NCBI RefSeq assembly: GCF_028877475.1
Contig: NZ_CP113527.1
Span: 1,481,501 to 1,545,500, forward strand
Direction of reading: 5' to 3'
DNA: 64,000 bases
Origin: Lysinibacillus irui
Lineage (GTDB): Bacteria; Bacillota; Bacilli; Bacillales_A; Planococcaceae
Shown in pieces: positions 26,894 through 35,802 of this stretch. The translations under genes and the position numbers were made by a program. Below the pieces are notes generated by a model. The model saw only the letters and a list, made by a program, of their open reading frames with translations, ran no database searches and had not been told where the DNA came from. The first letter of the stretch is position 1. Each line of letters starts with the position of its first letter.

Positions 26894-27856
26894 ATGGAGC
26901 AAAAGTTACATTTAATTCCATATCAAGTGAATGAAGTGGTCGAAGTGGTCGAAATGGTGCCAAAAGGTATTGAACTTATTGCAGCACCAAAAATTTGGGA
27001 GCATTCTAAAGGGAAGGGAATTACTGTTGCGATATTGGACACAGGCTGCGACGTCACCCATCCTGATTTGGGTGGGCGTATTATCGGCGGACGGAATTTC
27101 ACTCGTGATGATGATGGACAACCTGATGTATACACCGATTATAATGGCCATGGAACCCATGTGGCTGGCACAATTGCTGCAATCAGTAACGGCACAGGAG
27201 TAGTTGGTGTTGCACCTGAAGCTAGTTTATTGATTTTAAAAGTGCTTGATAAAAGTGGATCAGGGCAATACGACTGGATCATAAATGGTATTAACTATGC
27301 AGTTGAACAAAGGGTGGATATCATCTCCATGAGCCTCGGAGGTTCTGTCGATGTACCTGAGTTACACCAAGCTATTCAAAATGCAATCACTAATCAAATT
27401 CTAGTAGTTTGTGCTGCTGGTAATGAGGGAGATGGACAGAGTTCTTCAAATGAATTGGCCTATCCTGCCTGCTACAATGAAGTCATCAGCGTCGGATCCA
27501 TTAACCTGCAACGCAGTTCTTCTGAATTTTCAAATTCGAATAATGAAATCGACATAGTAGCCCCTGGTGAAGAAATCCTTTCAACGTATTTAAACGGAAC
27601 TTATGCAAAACTAAGCGGAACTTCGATGGCAACACCGCATATATCCGGTGCACTTGCACTCATAAAAGAGAGTGCCAACAGAAACTTTGAGCGAAATCTG
27701 ACCGAGGCTGAGCTGTATGCACAATTAATAAAGAGAACGATTCCTTTAGGAAACTCGCCAAAACTCGAAGGCAACGGATTGCTGTACTTAACAACAGAGG
27801 AATACTTATCGGATGTGTTCAACCAAAAATTATCTGCACAGGCGTTGAAAATATAA
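26894..27856 (+). CDS. ispA: Intracellular subtilisin (IspA-type serine protease)
   Basis: 320 residues, the length of B. subtilis IspA (319). The N-terminus has no signal peptide and carries the LIPYQV inhibitory propeptide motif of intracellular subtilisins (residues 7-12). The triad is Asp49 (ILDTGCDV), His86 (NGHGTHV) and Ser244 (GTSMATPH), with oxyanion Asn176. Such proteases stay in the cytoplasm and degrade proteins late in growth. The stop overlaps the next gene's ATG by one base (TAATG), so a nuclease is translated with it. A strong AGGAGGG site precedes the ATG. Confidence 0.92.
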   Translation: MEQKLHLIPYQVNEVVEVVEMVPKGIELIAAPKIWEHSKGKGITVAILDTGCDVTHPDLGGRIIGGRNFTRDDDGQPDVYTDYNGHGTHVAGTIAAISNGTGVVGVAPEASLLILKVLDKSGSGQYDWIINGINYAVEQRVDIISMSLGGSVDVPELHQAIQNAITNQILVVCAAGNEGDGQSSSNELAYPACYNEVISVGSINLQRSSSEFSNSNNEIDIVAPGEEILSTYLNGTYAKLSGTSMATPHISGALALIKESANRNFERNLTEAELYAQLIKRTIPLGNSPKLEGNGLLYLTTEEYLSDVFNQKLSAQALKI

Positions 27857-28665
27857 TGGAAAAACTAGATTTGTTATACAGTGAATGGGAAACGGCCAAG
27901 TCAGACTTTTTAAACTATAAGGAAAATCGACCCTATTATGATGAAAAGAAAGATAAGGAAGTCAGAAATCAATACTATCAGAGCATTTCATTCACGGATG
28001 CTAATCTTTTAGACAGCCTTCATACATTGCTTGAAAAAACACATACAGATCAGTTAAACTACAGCCCGCACCGTTATGTGTACCCTTGGGTTGATTTGCA
28101 GGAAAACGGTTCATTAAAAAGCCTTTATTCTGGAAATAGAATGGATCCACTTTCTGTCATAGATGAGGACGTTCGGCTCCATGAAATGCAGGCAAAAGGG
28201 TTAATCAGCATCTTTTCGGATGATTTATTAAACTGTGAACATGTAGTGCCTCAATCATGGTTCGATAAAAAAGAACCGATGAGAGGAGACTTGCATCATC
28301 TATTCGCCTGCGAAACGACCTGCAATAGCAGTCGCAGCAACTACCCTTACTACGATTTCCACGATTACGTCCCTGAAGGATTAATTTTAGGAATCAAAGA
28401 TGGCTGCGGCAAAGCTGAAGGAAGTAAATTCGAACCAGAATACGGGAAAGGAATCGTTGCTAGAGCAACACTCTATTTCCTAATTCGGTATCCAAACACT
28501 ATAAAAAAAGAACTAGAGAATGTCTCTTTATTGTTAAAATGGCATCAATCTTTCCCAGTATCTATCTATGAAAAGCATCGCAACTTAGCTATCCATGAAC
28601 TTCAAGGCAATCGGAACCCATTTATTGATTTTCCAGAGATTGCAGAAAATTTCGTAACAAATTAA
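27856..28665 (+). CDS. Endonuclease I family nuclease without signal peptide
   Basis: 269 residues of the endonuclease I / Bsn family, a beta-beta-alpha-metal nuclease cutting DNA and/or RNA. The core NCEHVVPQSWF (residues 126-136, with His129) and DLHHLF (145-150) are intact, so it should be active. Known relatives (Bsn, Vibrio EndA) are secreted, but this one begins MEKLDLLYSEWETAK, with no hydrophobic signal, and is translationally coupled to an intracellular subtilisin. It therefore looks cytoplasmic, or is held inactive or processed by the protease. Export by a non-classical route cannot be excluded. Confidence 0.87.
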   Translation: MEKLDLLYSEWETAKSDFLNYKENRPYYDEKKDKEVRNQYYQSISFTDANLLDSLHTLLEKTHTDQLNYSPHRYVYPWVDLQENGSLKSLYSGNRMDPLSVIDEDVRLHEMQAKGLISIFSDDLLNCEHVVPQSWFDKKEPMRGDLHHLFACETTCNSSRSNYPYYDFHDYVPEGLILGIKDGCGKAEGSKFEPEYGKGIVARATLYFLIRYPNTIKKELENVSLLLKWHQSFPVSIYEKHRNLAIHELQGNRNPFIDFPEIAENFVTN

Positions 28666-28667
28666 AA

Positions 28668-28717
28668 AACACTAATTCCCTTATAAAAGTACAAGGGAAT
28701 TAGTGTTCGCTTTTTTT
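28668..28717 (+). terminator. Terminator of the protease-nuclease operon
   Basis: Fifteen-base arms AACACTAATTCCCTT / AAGGGAATTAGTGTT with a 10-base loop, then CGC and seven Ts. Confidence 0.9.
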
Positions 28718-29285
28718 ATATTAAACGCAACTAATGGTATAATTGCTACATGTTAAATCCACTCTTCGTTCACAAGCATATTTTTATAGGTAACTATAGC
28801 ATTTGCCCTGACTTATAAATTGATAACAAGCCCCTAAACTATCGTTTGGGGACTTTTCTTTGTTTACCGTCTTTTTTATAAACATCTCAACTTTATTTCA
28901 AAGCCACAAATTCGTTGCTTTTAAATAAAGTTTGAGCAAAAATACCTCGAAAACCCTTATAAGAAGAATCCCTTTTGAAAAAAATTGATGAAAACGGATT
29001 CTTCCTCTGTGAAGTATTGTTTAATTTTTATAAAAAAGTTTGAGCATTTTCTGTGATCTAATCTTCAACAATACCAATTCCTTTTCCTCTCTTAAAATGC
29101 AGGTATCGATTTAGTAGCCTTCTAAAATTTTGACAAAGATGATTTATGAAATTGATTCAGTTAATTTTAAACATAATAAAAAAGCACTCTCTCAAGAATG
29201 CTTTATAAGTCGGGGTATATTGTTGTATTGTTAAACTTTATATCTATCTCAAAATATTGCTGATACCTGTTGAAATAAACTTTCT
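28718..29285. other. Non-coding, repeat-bearing stretch
   Basis: No gene that I can support. It holds a small hairpin near 28830-28860 (CCCCTAAAC / GTTTGGGG, then CTTTTCTTT), an imperfect inverted repeat at 28886-28936 (CTCAACTTTATTT / AAATAAAGTTTGAG), and a direct copy of AAAGTTTGAGCA at 28927-28938 and 29035-29046. It looks like worn mobile-element debris. Confidence 0.5.
29175..29206 (-). terminator. Terminator of the small membrane-protein gene
   Basis: Read on the minus strand, AAAGCATTCT and AGAGTGCTTT pair with one internal mismatch, followed by TTTTTATTATG. It lies about 80 bases after the leftward gene's stop. Confidence 0.55.
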
Positions 29286-29621
29286 TTAATCAGCTTGATT
29301 TTTAGGATGATTTTTACGATGAAGCTCAGTAAGATCTTTTATATAATATAATGAATAGTCATCTCTAATATCCACTTCAAAAAAGTAATAATTTTTAGTT
29401 TCTATATCTTTAACTTCTATTTCAAACAACCCCATTCCTCTTAGGTAATTGATTTCTTCAGATTTTAAATTTTCTCTACCAATGCCATAGTTAATTTCAA
29501 TATAGTTTTCCACATAGTTGTATACGATAGCGTTTCGAGATTTAGAATTAAAATAAATATAATTAACAAAAATAACTACTATACAAAATAATAGATTAAA
29601 GATAATTATTTTTTTTTTCAT
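29286..29621 (-). CDS. Small membrane-anchored protein of unknown function
   Basis: 111 residues, not recognised. The N-terminus is Lys-rich followed by one hydrophobic segment (about residues 4-23), so it is a type II membrane anchor or uncleaved signal. The rest is polar and Tyr/Glu-rich, with a C-terminal KNHPKNQAD. A good GGAGAGG site precedes the ATG. It is much more AT-rich than neighbours and sits between repeats and a recombinase remnant, so it may be acquired cargo. A DUF3139-like membrane peptide is one possibility, but I cannot confirm it. Confidence 0.6.
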   Translation of the reverse strand: MKKKIIIFNLLFCIVVIFVNYIYFNSKSRNAIVYNYVENYIEINYGIGRENLKSEEINYLRGMGLFEIEVKDIETKNYYFFEVDIRDDYSLYYIKDLTELHRKNHPKNQAD

Positions 29622-29681
29622 TTTCCTCTCCTTCCGCCATGATTAAGTATCAAGATTATATTTATTAATAATTACAATTTG

Positions 29682-29822
29682 TCAAACTATAAGTATTAGG
29701 GTTTTTCCTGTTTTGTCTAAATACTTTAAATATTTCATAGCTGCCATTACTGGAAATCCCTTTTGATTAAGCAATATGTACCTCTTATTGTTGTTCTCAA
29801 AGATAACCTCTTGGACCTTAAT
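29682..29822 (-). pseudogene. Remnant N-terminus of a tyrosine recombinase
   Basis: Leftwards from 29822 the frame reads IKVQEVIFENNNKRYILLNQ, then KGFPVMAAMKYLKYLDKTGK, the N-terminal SAM-like region of Tn554-type phage integrases. The sequence diverges after residue 40 and stops at 47. The expected start ATG is ATT, yet GGAGGTGAAGTGCT sits exactly where the ribosome site belongs. The core-binding and catalytic domains are gone. It marks an old integration or deletion event in this accessory pocket. Confidence 0.6.
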
Positions 29823-30063
29823 AGCACTTCACCTCCAAAGTTATTAAATATTACTTGGTCTAAAGCCTTCACTAACTGTAGGCTACATACATTGCCGCCA
29901 AAAAAGGTTCATTATATACATATTAAACTATATTTTCAATATCTAAATAACAAATCTAATATGGATAAAAAGAGAATATACGCTCTTATATTGAACATAA
30001 TATCCTCTTATTAGTTTAGTCTATTTAATTACTTGGTGGTTTTCCTTGGAAGGAACCTGTTAA
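29823..30063. other. Gene-free stretch between the recombinase remnant and the oxidase gene
   Basis: About 240 AT-rich bases. The part next to 29823 is probably further recombinase-element DNA (it carries the orphan ribosome site). I see no other supportable gene. Confidence 0.4.
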
Positions 30064-31935
30064 TTAAAATCTTCTTGTTCTACGACGCTGTAGCCTATTG
30101 CTATTAGACTGAGTTGAAAATGATGGCATGAGCAATGGAAGTCGCTGCTGTGCATTATTTCCTACATGAACAGTAATAGATTCCTCTTCAATTATAGGAT
30201 CTTCACTCTTTTCCTCATGTAAGCGAGCTTCTGTAGTATTTAATAATGGTGCGGGAGACTCGTTATGATGGGTAGTACTTGTCGTGGTGTTAGTAGCATT
30301 TGTCGTACTAGTTGTATTTGCTGTAGCAGTCTTTTCTTGATGTTGGGTAGCGTGTTCAACTGCTGCATGTGGTTGTTGGACTGCGTGGACATCCTTCATG
30401 ACAAGAATAGGACGCATCATATCGTGGTCCTCATGCTCAAGGAAGTGACAATGCCACATATAATGACCGATATGATCTTTCCAGTGCATAATAATTTTAG
30501 TGACCTTACCAGCATCTGCTTTCACGGTATCCTTCCAACCTTGCTCATAGTCTCGTGGTTCTTCAGGAGGCCCTGTGAATTCTACGATGCCTTCATTTTG
30601 ATAGCGTTCAAGGTCAAAAGGTCTTCGTTCCAAAATTTTAAATTGGATAAGGTGTAAGTGAATAGGATGTATGAAAGGTGTAGCATTAATAAAGTTCCAT
30701 ATTTCCACACTATCCAAAGATGGTTTTTCTGTTGCTGGATCATGGTACATACGATCATTTAATAATAACATTGGTCGGCCATATTCATCGGTTGTAGCTG
30801 TCAGTGGCAATTGTCTTTCAATATGTGCATGGTGTGGATGAAGATCCATGGAAACAGCAAGTCTTTCTGGAATTTCACTTGTATCCTCACATTTTAAAGG
30901 AAGTGTAACTCTAAATAGCATAATGACATTTGTGTGTTCATCACTGAAATCAGTATCAGCATTCATTAAGGTGATTTCCTGTCCCTCGCAGCTTGAAAAA
31001 TCGATAATGATATCTGTACGCTCAGCGGGTAGAAGCTCAACATATTGAATGGTCTTGGGTGCGTTTAAAAATCCGCCGTCTGTACCAATTTGAACCATTG
31101 GCTGTTCATTTGAAAGTCCGATGACATAGCCCCTACGATTGGAGCCATTGAGAAAGCGAAATCTATATTTACGGGGCTCCACTTCTAAATAGGGCCATAG
31201 TTTTCCGTTGACAACGATTGTATTGCCAACAAAGCCAGGGGTGATGGAGGGATGGACAGGAACAGGGAATGGTGGTTCATCTGGATAAAACAAGGAGCCA
31301 TCCTCATTAAATGATTTATCTTGAATTAAAATCGGATATTCATAGTCTCCGCAAGGTAAATTAGAACGTTCCTCAAGTGCATCTCTTAATAAATAAAAGC
31401 CTGCTAAGCCTGCATATACATTTAGACGTGTTAAAGCCATTGCATGGTCATGGTACCACATAGTAGTACCTGGCTGGTGATTAGTATATTCATGTATTTC
31501 TTTAGTAAATTTTGGTCCAGTATGGCGGTAGTCTCTTGTGTACCACGCCTCTGGATGACCATCACTTTCCCAATCCACATTGGCTCCATGTAGGTGAGTG
31601 ACGGTTCTTACCTCTTGTGAATCGTTGGCAGCGTGGAGCGTAAAGTCTACTGGCAGAAAGTGTTGTAAGGGTAGCTGGTTTTTATATTTCACATAGATGG
31701 TTTTATCTTTTGTAGCTTCAATGGTCGGCCCCGGATAAAGCCCATTGTAACCCCAAATTAAAGATTTTGGAAAATGCTTATGGAAACGGTGCTCGCCTTC
31801 CATCATGACCAATTCATAATAATCATTTTTTTGTTGCCCTCGACAATATTTAGGTTTAGCTACGACAGGTTTTGGAAGTTCATCTACAAATTTTGGAATA
31901 GTTGCTGGATCAGAGGGGTTTATTTGCATACTCAC
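30064..31935 (-). CDS. cotA: CotA-type multicopper oxidase (spore coat laccase) with long C-terminal tail
   Basis: 623 residues. All four copper-binding segments are present: HLHG (about 114-117), WYHDH (161-164), HPIHLHL (about 420-430) and HCHFLEHEDHDMM (about 497-509). The loop layout follows CotA, the outer spore-coat laccase/bilirubin oxidase, whose usual length is about 513. The extra roughly 105 residues after VMKDV are low-complexity, rich in His, Thr and Asn, then acidic, and end in the basic RLQRRRTRRF. The first codon is GTG with AAAAGGG upstream; an in-frame ATG two codons later is an alternative. There is no signal peptide, as expected for a coat protein. Confidence 0.9.
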   Translation of the reverse strand: MSMQINPSDPATIPKFVDELPKPVVAKPKYCRGQQKNDYYELVMMEGEHRFHKHFPKSLIWGYNGLYPGPTIEATKDKTIYVKYKNQLPLQHFLPVDFTLHAANDSQEVRTVTHLHGANVDWESDGHPEAWYTRDYRHTGPKFTKEIHEYTNHQPGTTMWYHDHAMALTRLNVYAGLAGFYLLRDALEERSNLPCGDYEYPILIQDKSFNEDGSLFYPDEPPFPVPVHPSITPGFVGNTIVVNGKLWPYLEVEPRKYRFRFLNGSNRRGYVIGLSNEQPMVQIGTDGGFLNAPKTIQYVELLPAERTDIIIDFSSCEGQEITLMNADTDFSDEHTNVIMLFRVTLPLKCEDTSEIPERLAVSMDLHPHHAHIERQLPLTATTDEYGRPMLLLNDRMYHDPATEKPSLDSVEIWNFINATPFIHPIHLHLIQFKILERRPFDLERYQNEGIVEFTGPPEEPRDYEQGWKDTVKADAGKVTKIIMHWKDHIGHYMWHCHFLEHEDHDMMRPILVMKDVHAVQQPHAAVEHATQHQEKTATANTTSTTNATNTTTSTTHHNESPAPLLNTTEARLHEEKSEDPIIEEESITVHVGNNAQQRLPLLMPSFSTQSNSNRLQRRRTRRF

Positions 31936-32144
31936 AACATCACGTCCCTTTTCAATACTTTAAATTTGCTCATTATCTCATCATATGGGTGAAAACAATA
32001 GGTAACGAGGACAATAATGGAGAAAAATGTGTAAAAACATAAAAATTTTAGCTGCGGTGCATTTTCTTATTATTTAGGTGGAAGGTGAACCGATATAAGA
32101 TTATATATTGTTATGCCTAGAGATTTTTGAAACGCAGGTAATAG

Positions 32145-32171
32145 TTGGTATGTTGCTGAAAAACATACCAA
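32145..32171 (+). other. Hairpin in the leader of the TPR-GGDEF gene
   Basis: Ten-base arms TTGGTATGTT / AACATACCAA with a 7-base loop, about 36 bases before the start codon. No T-run; its function is unknown. Confidence 0.4.
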
Positions 32172-32206
32172 GCAAATAAATATGCCTTATAATTGAGAAA
32201 GTAGAA

Positions 32207-33673
32207 GTGAAATTGGATGATATAGGGGTTTGGAGAAGTGGTGAGACGGTGGAATTAACATTAGAAGAATTAAATAAAACGATCATGGAAATGCGCGCAA
32301 AGGGGTACTTAACAGAGGCATTAAAACTAGCAGATCAAGGTCTTTTAATAGCTTTAGAGAACAATAATTATACGTATGTATTGGATTTATACTTTCAAAA
32401 AATATTAGTTCATCATTCATTAGGCGATACCTTAAGCATGGTTAGCCTTATACATGATTACGAGGCCATTTGTCAAAAATATGGTTCTAGTAAAGATTTA
32501 ATGCATTACCATTTAGTGATGTCATTAATCTATGACTTGGTTGACATTCGTGAAAAAACAGTGGAGATGACGAAAAAAGCCATTGTCTACGCACAGGAGT
32601 TACAGGACCCCATTATGCTTGTTCGTTGTCATAATAATTTATGCTATTTAGAGGTAGAGAAGGGCTGTACGACAGAGGCACTTCAAGCAGGGCTATTGGC
32701 GAGGGAGTATAATAGGTCGTTAACGGAATCAATGCCTGATTTAGCAAAATTGCACGATATACGGATTAATAATAATTTAGCAGATGTTTATATTTTAGAA
32801 GGGGATTTTAAAACGGGGAAGGCATTGCTTGACGATTCATTAACGTCTGACATTATTGATCACCATAAGCGTGAAAAAGTAGCGGCTTTGTTTGGCTATG
32901 GTTTTTTATATGAAAAGCAACAAAAGCTTGATGAAGCAGTATCCTATTACAAACAGGCTATAGAACTTGCCAAATCCTATGGAGATAAGCCGAATACAAA
33001 AAAAGTAATGCGATTATTATTAAACGTATTGTATCAATTGGATTGGCGAGATGAAATCTTTGAATTACAGCGTGAATACATTGATCTCACAGAGAAAATG
33101 AGTGTTGCTAATTTACTACAACAAGTAATGAATTTGGAATTTAAGCGGCAGAAGGAAAAGCTGGAGAAAAAAGCCCACTATGATCCTTTAACAGGCGTAT
33201 TAAATCGTCATTTTTTAGATTTTGAGCTACAGGAGTGGTTAAATACAGCCAAACTTACGCAATGCTATGTGTGCATTACTGTGCTAGATATTGATTATTT
33301 TAAACTATTCAATGACATGCATGGTCATTTGTTTGGCGATATGATTTTACAGCTATTAGCAAATGGTTTAGAGGAGTTTTTACAGGACGAAGATGTGAAA
33401 ATAATTCGTTACGGTGGAGATGAATTTATCATTTGTATGAGACATCAACAAAAGGATTATATTAAATCACTTGTCAAAAATACACATGCTTTTTTACTTA
33501 CATTGAAGCTGGAGCAAGAACAAGAAAGCTACCCTGTAAAGGTAAGTATGGGTGCTTGTATCAACGATCAGAAAAATTATCATTACAAGGAGCTTTTTGA
33601 ACAGGCAGATAGCTGTTTATACCAGGCGAAAGCTAATGGCCGTGCCAGCTGTGTTTTTTACGAGCTATCATAG
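32207..33673 (+). CDS. TPR-GGDEF diguanylate cyclase
   Basis: 488 residues. The first roughly 310 are helical TPR repeats (EALKLADQGL, AVSYYKQAIELAKSYG), with no membrane segment. The C-terminal GGDEF domain starts at HYDPLTGVLNR and has the intact active-site RYGGDEF near residue 404, so it should make cyclic di-GMP. The RxxD inhibitory site expected a few residues before is absent. GTG start with GAGAAAG upstream. The TPR part probably receives a protein or peptide signal. Confidence 0.88.
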   Translation: MKLDDIGVWRSGETVELTLEELNKTIMEMRAKGYLTEALKLADQGLLIALENNNYTYVLDLYFQKILVHHSLGDTLSMVSLIHDYEAICQKYGSSKDLMHYHLVMSLIYDLVDIREKTVEMTKKAIVYAQELQDPIMLVRCHNNLCYLEVEKGCTTEALQAGLLAREYNRSLTESMPDLAKLHDIRINNNLADVYILEGDFKTGKALLDDSLTSDIIDHHKREKVAALFGYGFLYEKQQKLDEAVSYYKQAIELAKSYGDKPNTKKVMRLLLNVLYQLDWRDEIFELQREYIDLTEKMSVANLLQQVMNLEFKRQKEKLEKKAHYDPLTGVLNRHFLDFELQEWLNTAKLTQCYVCITVLDIDYFKLFNDMHGHLFGDMILQLLANGLEEFLQDEDVKIIRYGGDEFIICMRHQQKDYIKSLVKNTHAFLLTLKLEQEQESYPVKVSMGACINDQKNYHYKELFEQADSCLYQAKANGRASCVFYELS

Positions 33674-33681
33674 GCATACTC

Positions 33682-33711
33682 ATTCCTATTCATTGTTGAA
33701 TAGGAATTTTT
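33682..33711 (+). terminator. Terminator of the TPR-GGDEF gene
   Basis: ATTCCTATTCA / TGAATAGGAAT arms with a 4-base loop, followed by a T-run. Confidence 0.85.
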
Positions 33712-33983
33712 ATGTTGTTGTAGTAGTTGCTTTTGCACCAAAAGTGAAACAGAAGAGAAAAAAGATGCTCTCTAATAAAGGAGATGTTCGGAACTTTGCA
33801 AATGGCACAAATTTTTAAAGAGGAGCTCTTTAAACAAGCCTGAAAAAATGTAGAATGAAATTTACTGCGCCAATCATTTGAAAACGTTGTTCTAGCAACG
33901 TACAATATATGAAATTAAGAAACACGACAGCACAAATTTGTTGTATAATGTTGTGGTATGCGGAAAGAAAGCAGGTTGACAAA
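33712..33983. other. Mostly non-coding stretch before the ypmB operon
   Basis: It contains a very short frame (13 codons from 33809) that I do not trust, a palindrome ACGTTGTTCTAGCAACGT near 33885-33902, and a good -10 TATAAT at 33944-33949 without a clear -35. The last is the likely promoter of the following operon. Confidence 0.4.
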
Positions 33984-34085
33984 ATGGAAAGCAAAATGAT
34001 TAGTTACGCAATTATAGACACACGCAAACATCGGCTATGTGTTATGCGAAATATGCTTGATGTGAAACATAGGGTGAATAGATGA
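33984..34085 (+). CDS. Possible 33-residue peptide upstream of ypmB
   Basis: An ATG frame of 33 codons (MESKMISYAIIDTRK...) ends in a TGA that overlaps the ypmB ATG in the coupled ATGA form. It occupies the place of ypmA in Bacillus and starts MESK like YpmA, but the rest does not resemble it. The upstream site (GCAGGTTGAC) is weak. It may be a leader peptide or a decayed ypmA. Confidence 0.35.
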   Translation: MESKMISYAIIDTRKHRLCVMRNMLDVKHRVNR

Positions 34086-34564
34086 AAAACTGGTTGATTT
34101 TCATTTCTGTTTTTATTGTTTCGTTGTCACTTGTCATTAGCATTTTAGTACTCTGGAAAGCCGAGGCTCCATTCCGTTCAATTGAAGAGCAGGCTGAACA
34201 GTTGGCACTTGATGCCAAAGCCCTCGCAATTGTATCGGAGTCCTACACATATAATGGCAAACATTCGTATGTTACTGTGTTCGGGGTAGACGAATACGGT
34301 GATAAAAAAGCTGTCTTTGTTCCGACGAATCTGGACGAGGATTCCATTCAGGAAGTGTTATTAGAAGATGGTATTACGGAAAAGCAAGCATTATCGGTTT
34401 TTAAAAATGAAGGAAATGTCCAAAAAGTCCTCCACATGAAATTAGGCTATGAGGAGCCTGGCGCTGTTTGGGAAATTACATATCTAAACGACCATGATCA
34501 GCTCAACTATGTCTATATTTTGTTTAAGGATGGCGACTGGTGGAAGCGCATTACGAATTTATAA
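34082..34564 (+). CDS. ypmB: YpmB-like membrane-anchored protein (DUF5590)
   Basis: 160 residues: an N-terminal transmembrane anchor (about 4-25) and a mixed alpha/beta extracytoplasmic part ending YVYILFKDGDWWKRITNL. Size and pattern match YpmB, of unknown function. The neighbours aspB, asnS, dnaD, nth and ypoC follow in the Bacillus order, supporting the call. The next gene starts 16 bases later. Confidence 0.82.
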   Translation: MKNWLIFISVFIVSLSLVISILVLWKAEAPFRSIEEQAEQLALDAKALAIVSESYTYNGKHSYVTVFGVDEYGDKKAVFVPTNLDEDSIQEVLLEDGITEKQALSVFKNEGNVQKVLHMKLGYEEPGAVWEITYLNDHDQLNYVYILFKDGDWWKRITNL

Positions 34565-34580
34565 GAGGAGTAGATCCCGG

Positions 34581-35774
34581 ATGAAAAATTTATTAGCAAC
34601 ACGTGTAAAAACTTTAACACCATCTTCAACATTAGCTATTACTGCAAAAGCAAAAGCATTGAAAGAGCAAGGTATTGATGTTATTGGTCTTGGGGCTGGT
34701 GAACCAGACTTTAATACACCTCAAAACATTTTAAATGCAGCCATTGATTCAATGGAAAAAGGGTATACAAAATATACACCTGCTGGCGGACTACCAGTTC
34801 TGAAAAAAGCGATTATTGATAAGCTTCAACGCGACAATAACCTTGCCTATCAACCAAACGAAGTAATTGTTGGTGTAGGGGCAAAGCATATTTTATATAC
34901 GCTATTCCAAGTGATTTTAAACGAGGGCGATGAGGTTATTATTCCAATACCTTATTGGGTGTCTTATCCAGAACAAGTGAAATTAGCTGGCGGTGTACCT
35001 GTATATGTTGAAGGTACACGTGAACAAAGCTATAAAATTACAGCGGATCAACTAAGAGCGGCTGTGACTGATAAAACGAAAGCAGTTATTATCAATTCAC
35101 CTAGCAATCCATCAGGCATGATTTATTCTCGTGAAGAGCTAGCAGAACTTGCTGCTGTTGCAGAAGAAAAAGATATTTTAATCGTGTCAGATGAAATTTA
35201 TGAGAAGCTTGTATACAATGGTATTGAGCATTTTTCAATTGCACAACTTTCTGATGCAGTGAAAGCACGTACAATCGTTGTAAACGGTGTGGCAAAATCT
35301 CACTCTATGACAGGCTGGCGTATTGGGTATGCTGCAGGTGATGCAGACATTATTAAAGCAATGACTGACCTTGCATCACACTCAACATCTAATGCGACAA
35401 CAACTGCACAATATGCAACTGTGGAGGCGTATAATGGACCACAGGACGCAGTAGAAGAAATGCGACAAGCATTTGAATCTCGTCTTGAGAAAATTTATCC
35501 ACAGTTAAGTGCAATTCCTGGCTTCCATGTATTAAAACCACAGGGTGCATTCTACTTATTACCAGACGTAGCAGAAGCTATGGCTCATACTGGCTATGAT
35601 TCAGTAGATGCATTTGCTGCGGATATTTTAACAGAAGCAAACGTAGCAGTGATTCCAGGCTCTGGCTTCGGCGCGCCAACTACAATGCGATTATCTTATG
35701 CTACATCTTTAGACTTATTAGAAGAGGCAGTCCGCCGTATTGATTCATTTGTTAAATCAAAATGGCAAGACTAA
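34581..35774 (+). CDS. aspB: Pyridoxal-phosphate aminotransferase (aspartate type)
   Basis: 397 residues of class I aminotransferases. PLP residues are visible: [18 protein letters not shown], and the Schiff-base lysine in [14 protein letters not shown] near residue 238. In this position in Bacillus the gene is aspB (aspartate to oxaloacetate). Start at ATG 34581 with GAGGAG about 10 bases upstream; the frame is open further up but runs into ypmB. asnS follows 28 bases later, so aspartate-derived metabolism and asparagine charging are linked. Confidence 0.92.
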   Translation: MKNLLATRVKTLTPSSTLAITAKAKALKEQGIDVIGLGAGEPDFNTPQNILNAAIDSMEKGYTKYTPAGGLPVLKKAIIDKLQRDNNLAYQPNEVIVGVGAKHILYTLFQVILNEGDEVIIPIPYWVSYPEQVKLAGGVPVYVEGTREQSYKITADQLRAAVTDKTKAVIINSPSNPSGMIYSREELAELAAVAEEKDILIVSDEIYEKLVYNGIEHFSIAQLSDAVKARTIVVNGVAKSHSMTGWRIGYAAGDADIIKAMTDLASHSTSNATTTAQYATVEAYNGPQDAVEEMRQAFESRLEKIYPQLSAIPGFHVLKPQGAFYLLPDVAEAMAHTGYDSVDAFAADILTEANVAVIPGSGFGAPTTMRLSYATSLDLLEEAVRRIDSFVKSKWQD

Positions 35775-35802
35775 TCCTTCTAGTCGACTTTGGAGGATTT
35801 CT

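Noticed and set aside
29763..30014. Rightward 83-codon frame
   Set aside because: It is antisense to the recombinase remnant and has no ribosome site.
31936..32060. Sigma-K promoter for the CotA-like gene
   Set aside because: A CATA-type -10 can be drawn, but spacing to a -35 is poor, so I do not claim it.
33552..33818. Rightward frame overlapping the end of the TPR-GGDEF gene
   Set aside because: It is an out-of-frame shadow that crosses the terminator at 33682-33711.
35775..35802. T-box or riboswitch ahead of asnS
   Set aside because: The space after aspB is only 28 bases and holds just a ribosome site.
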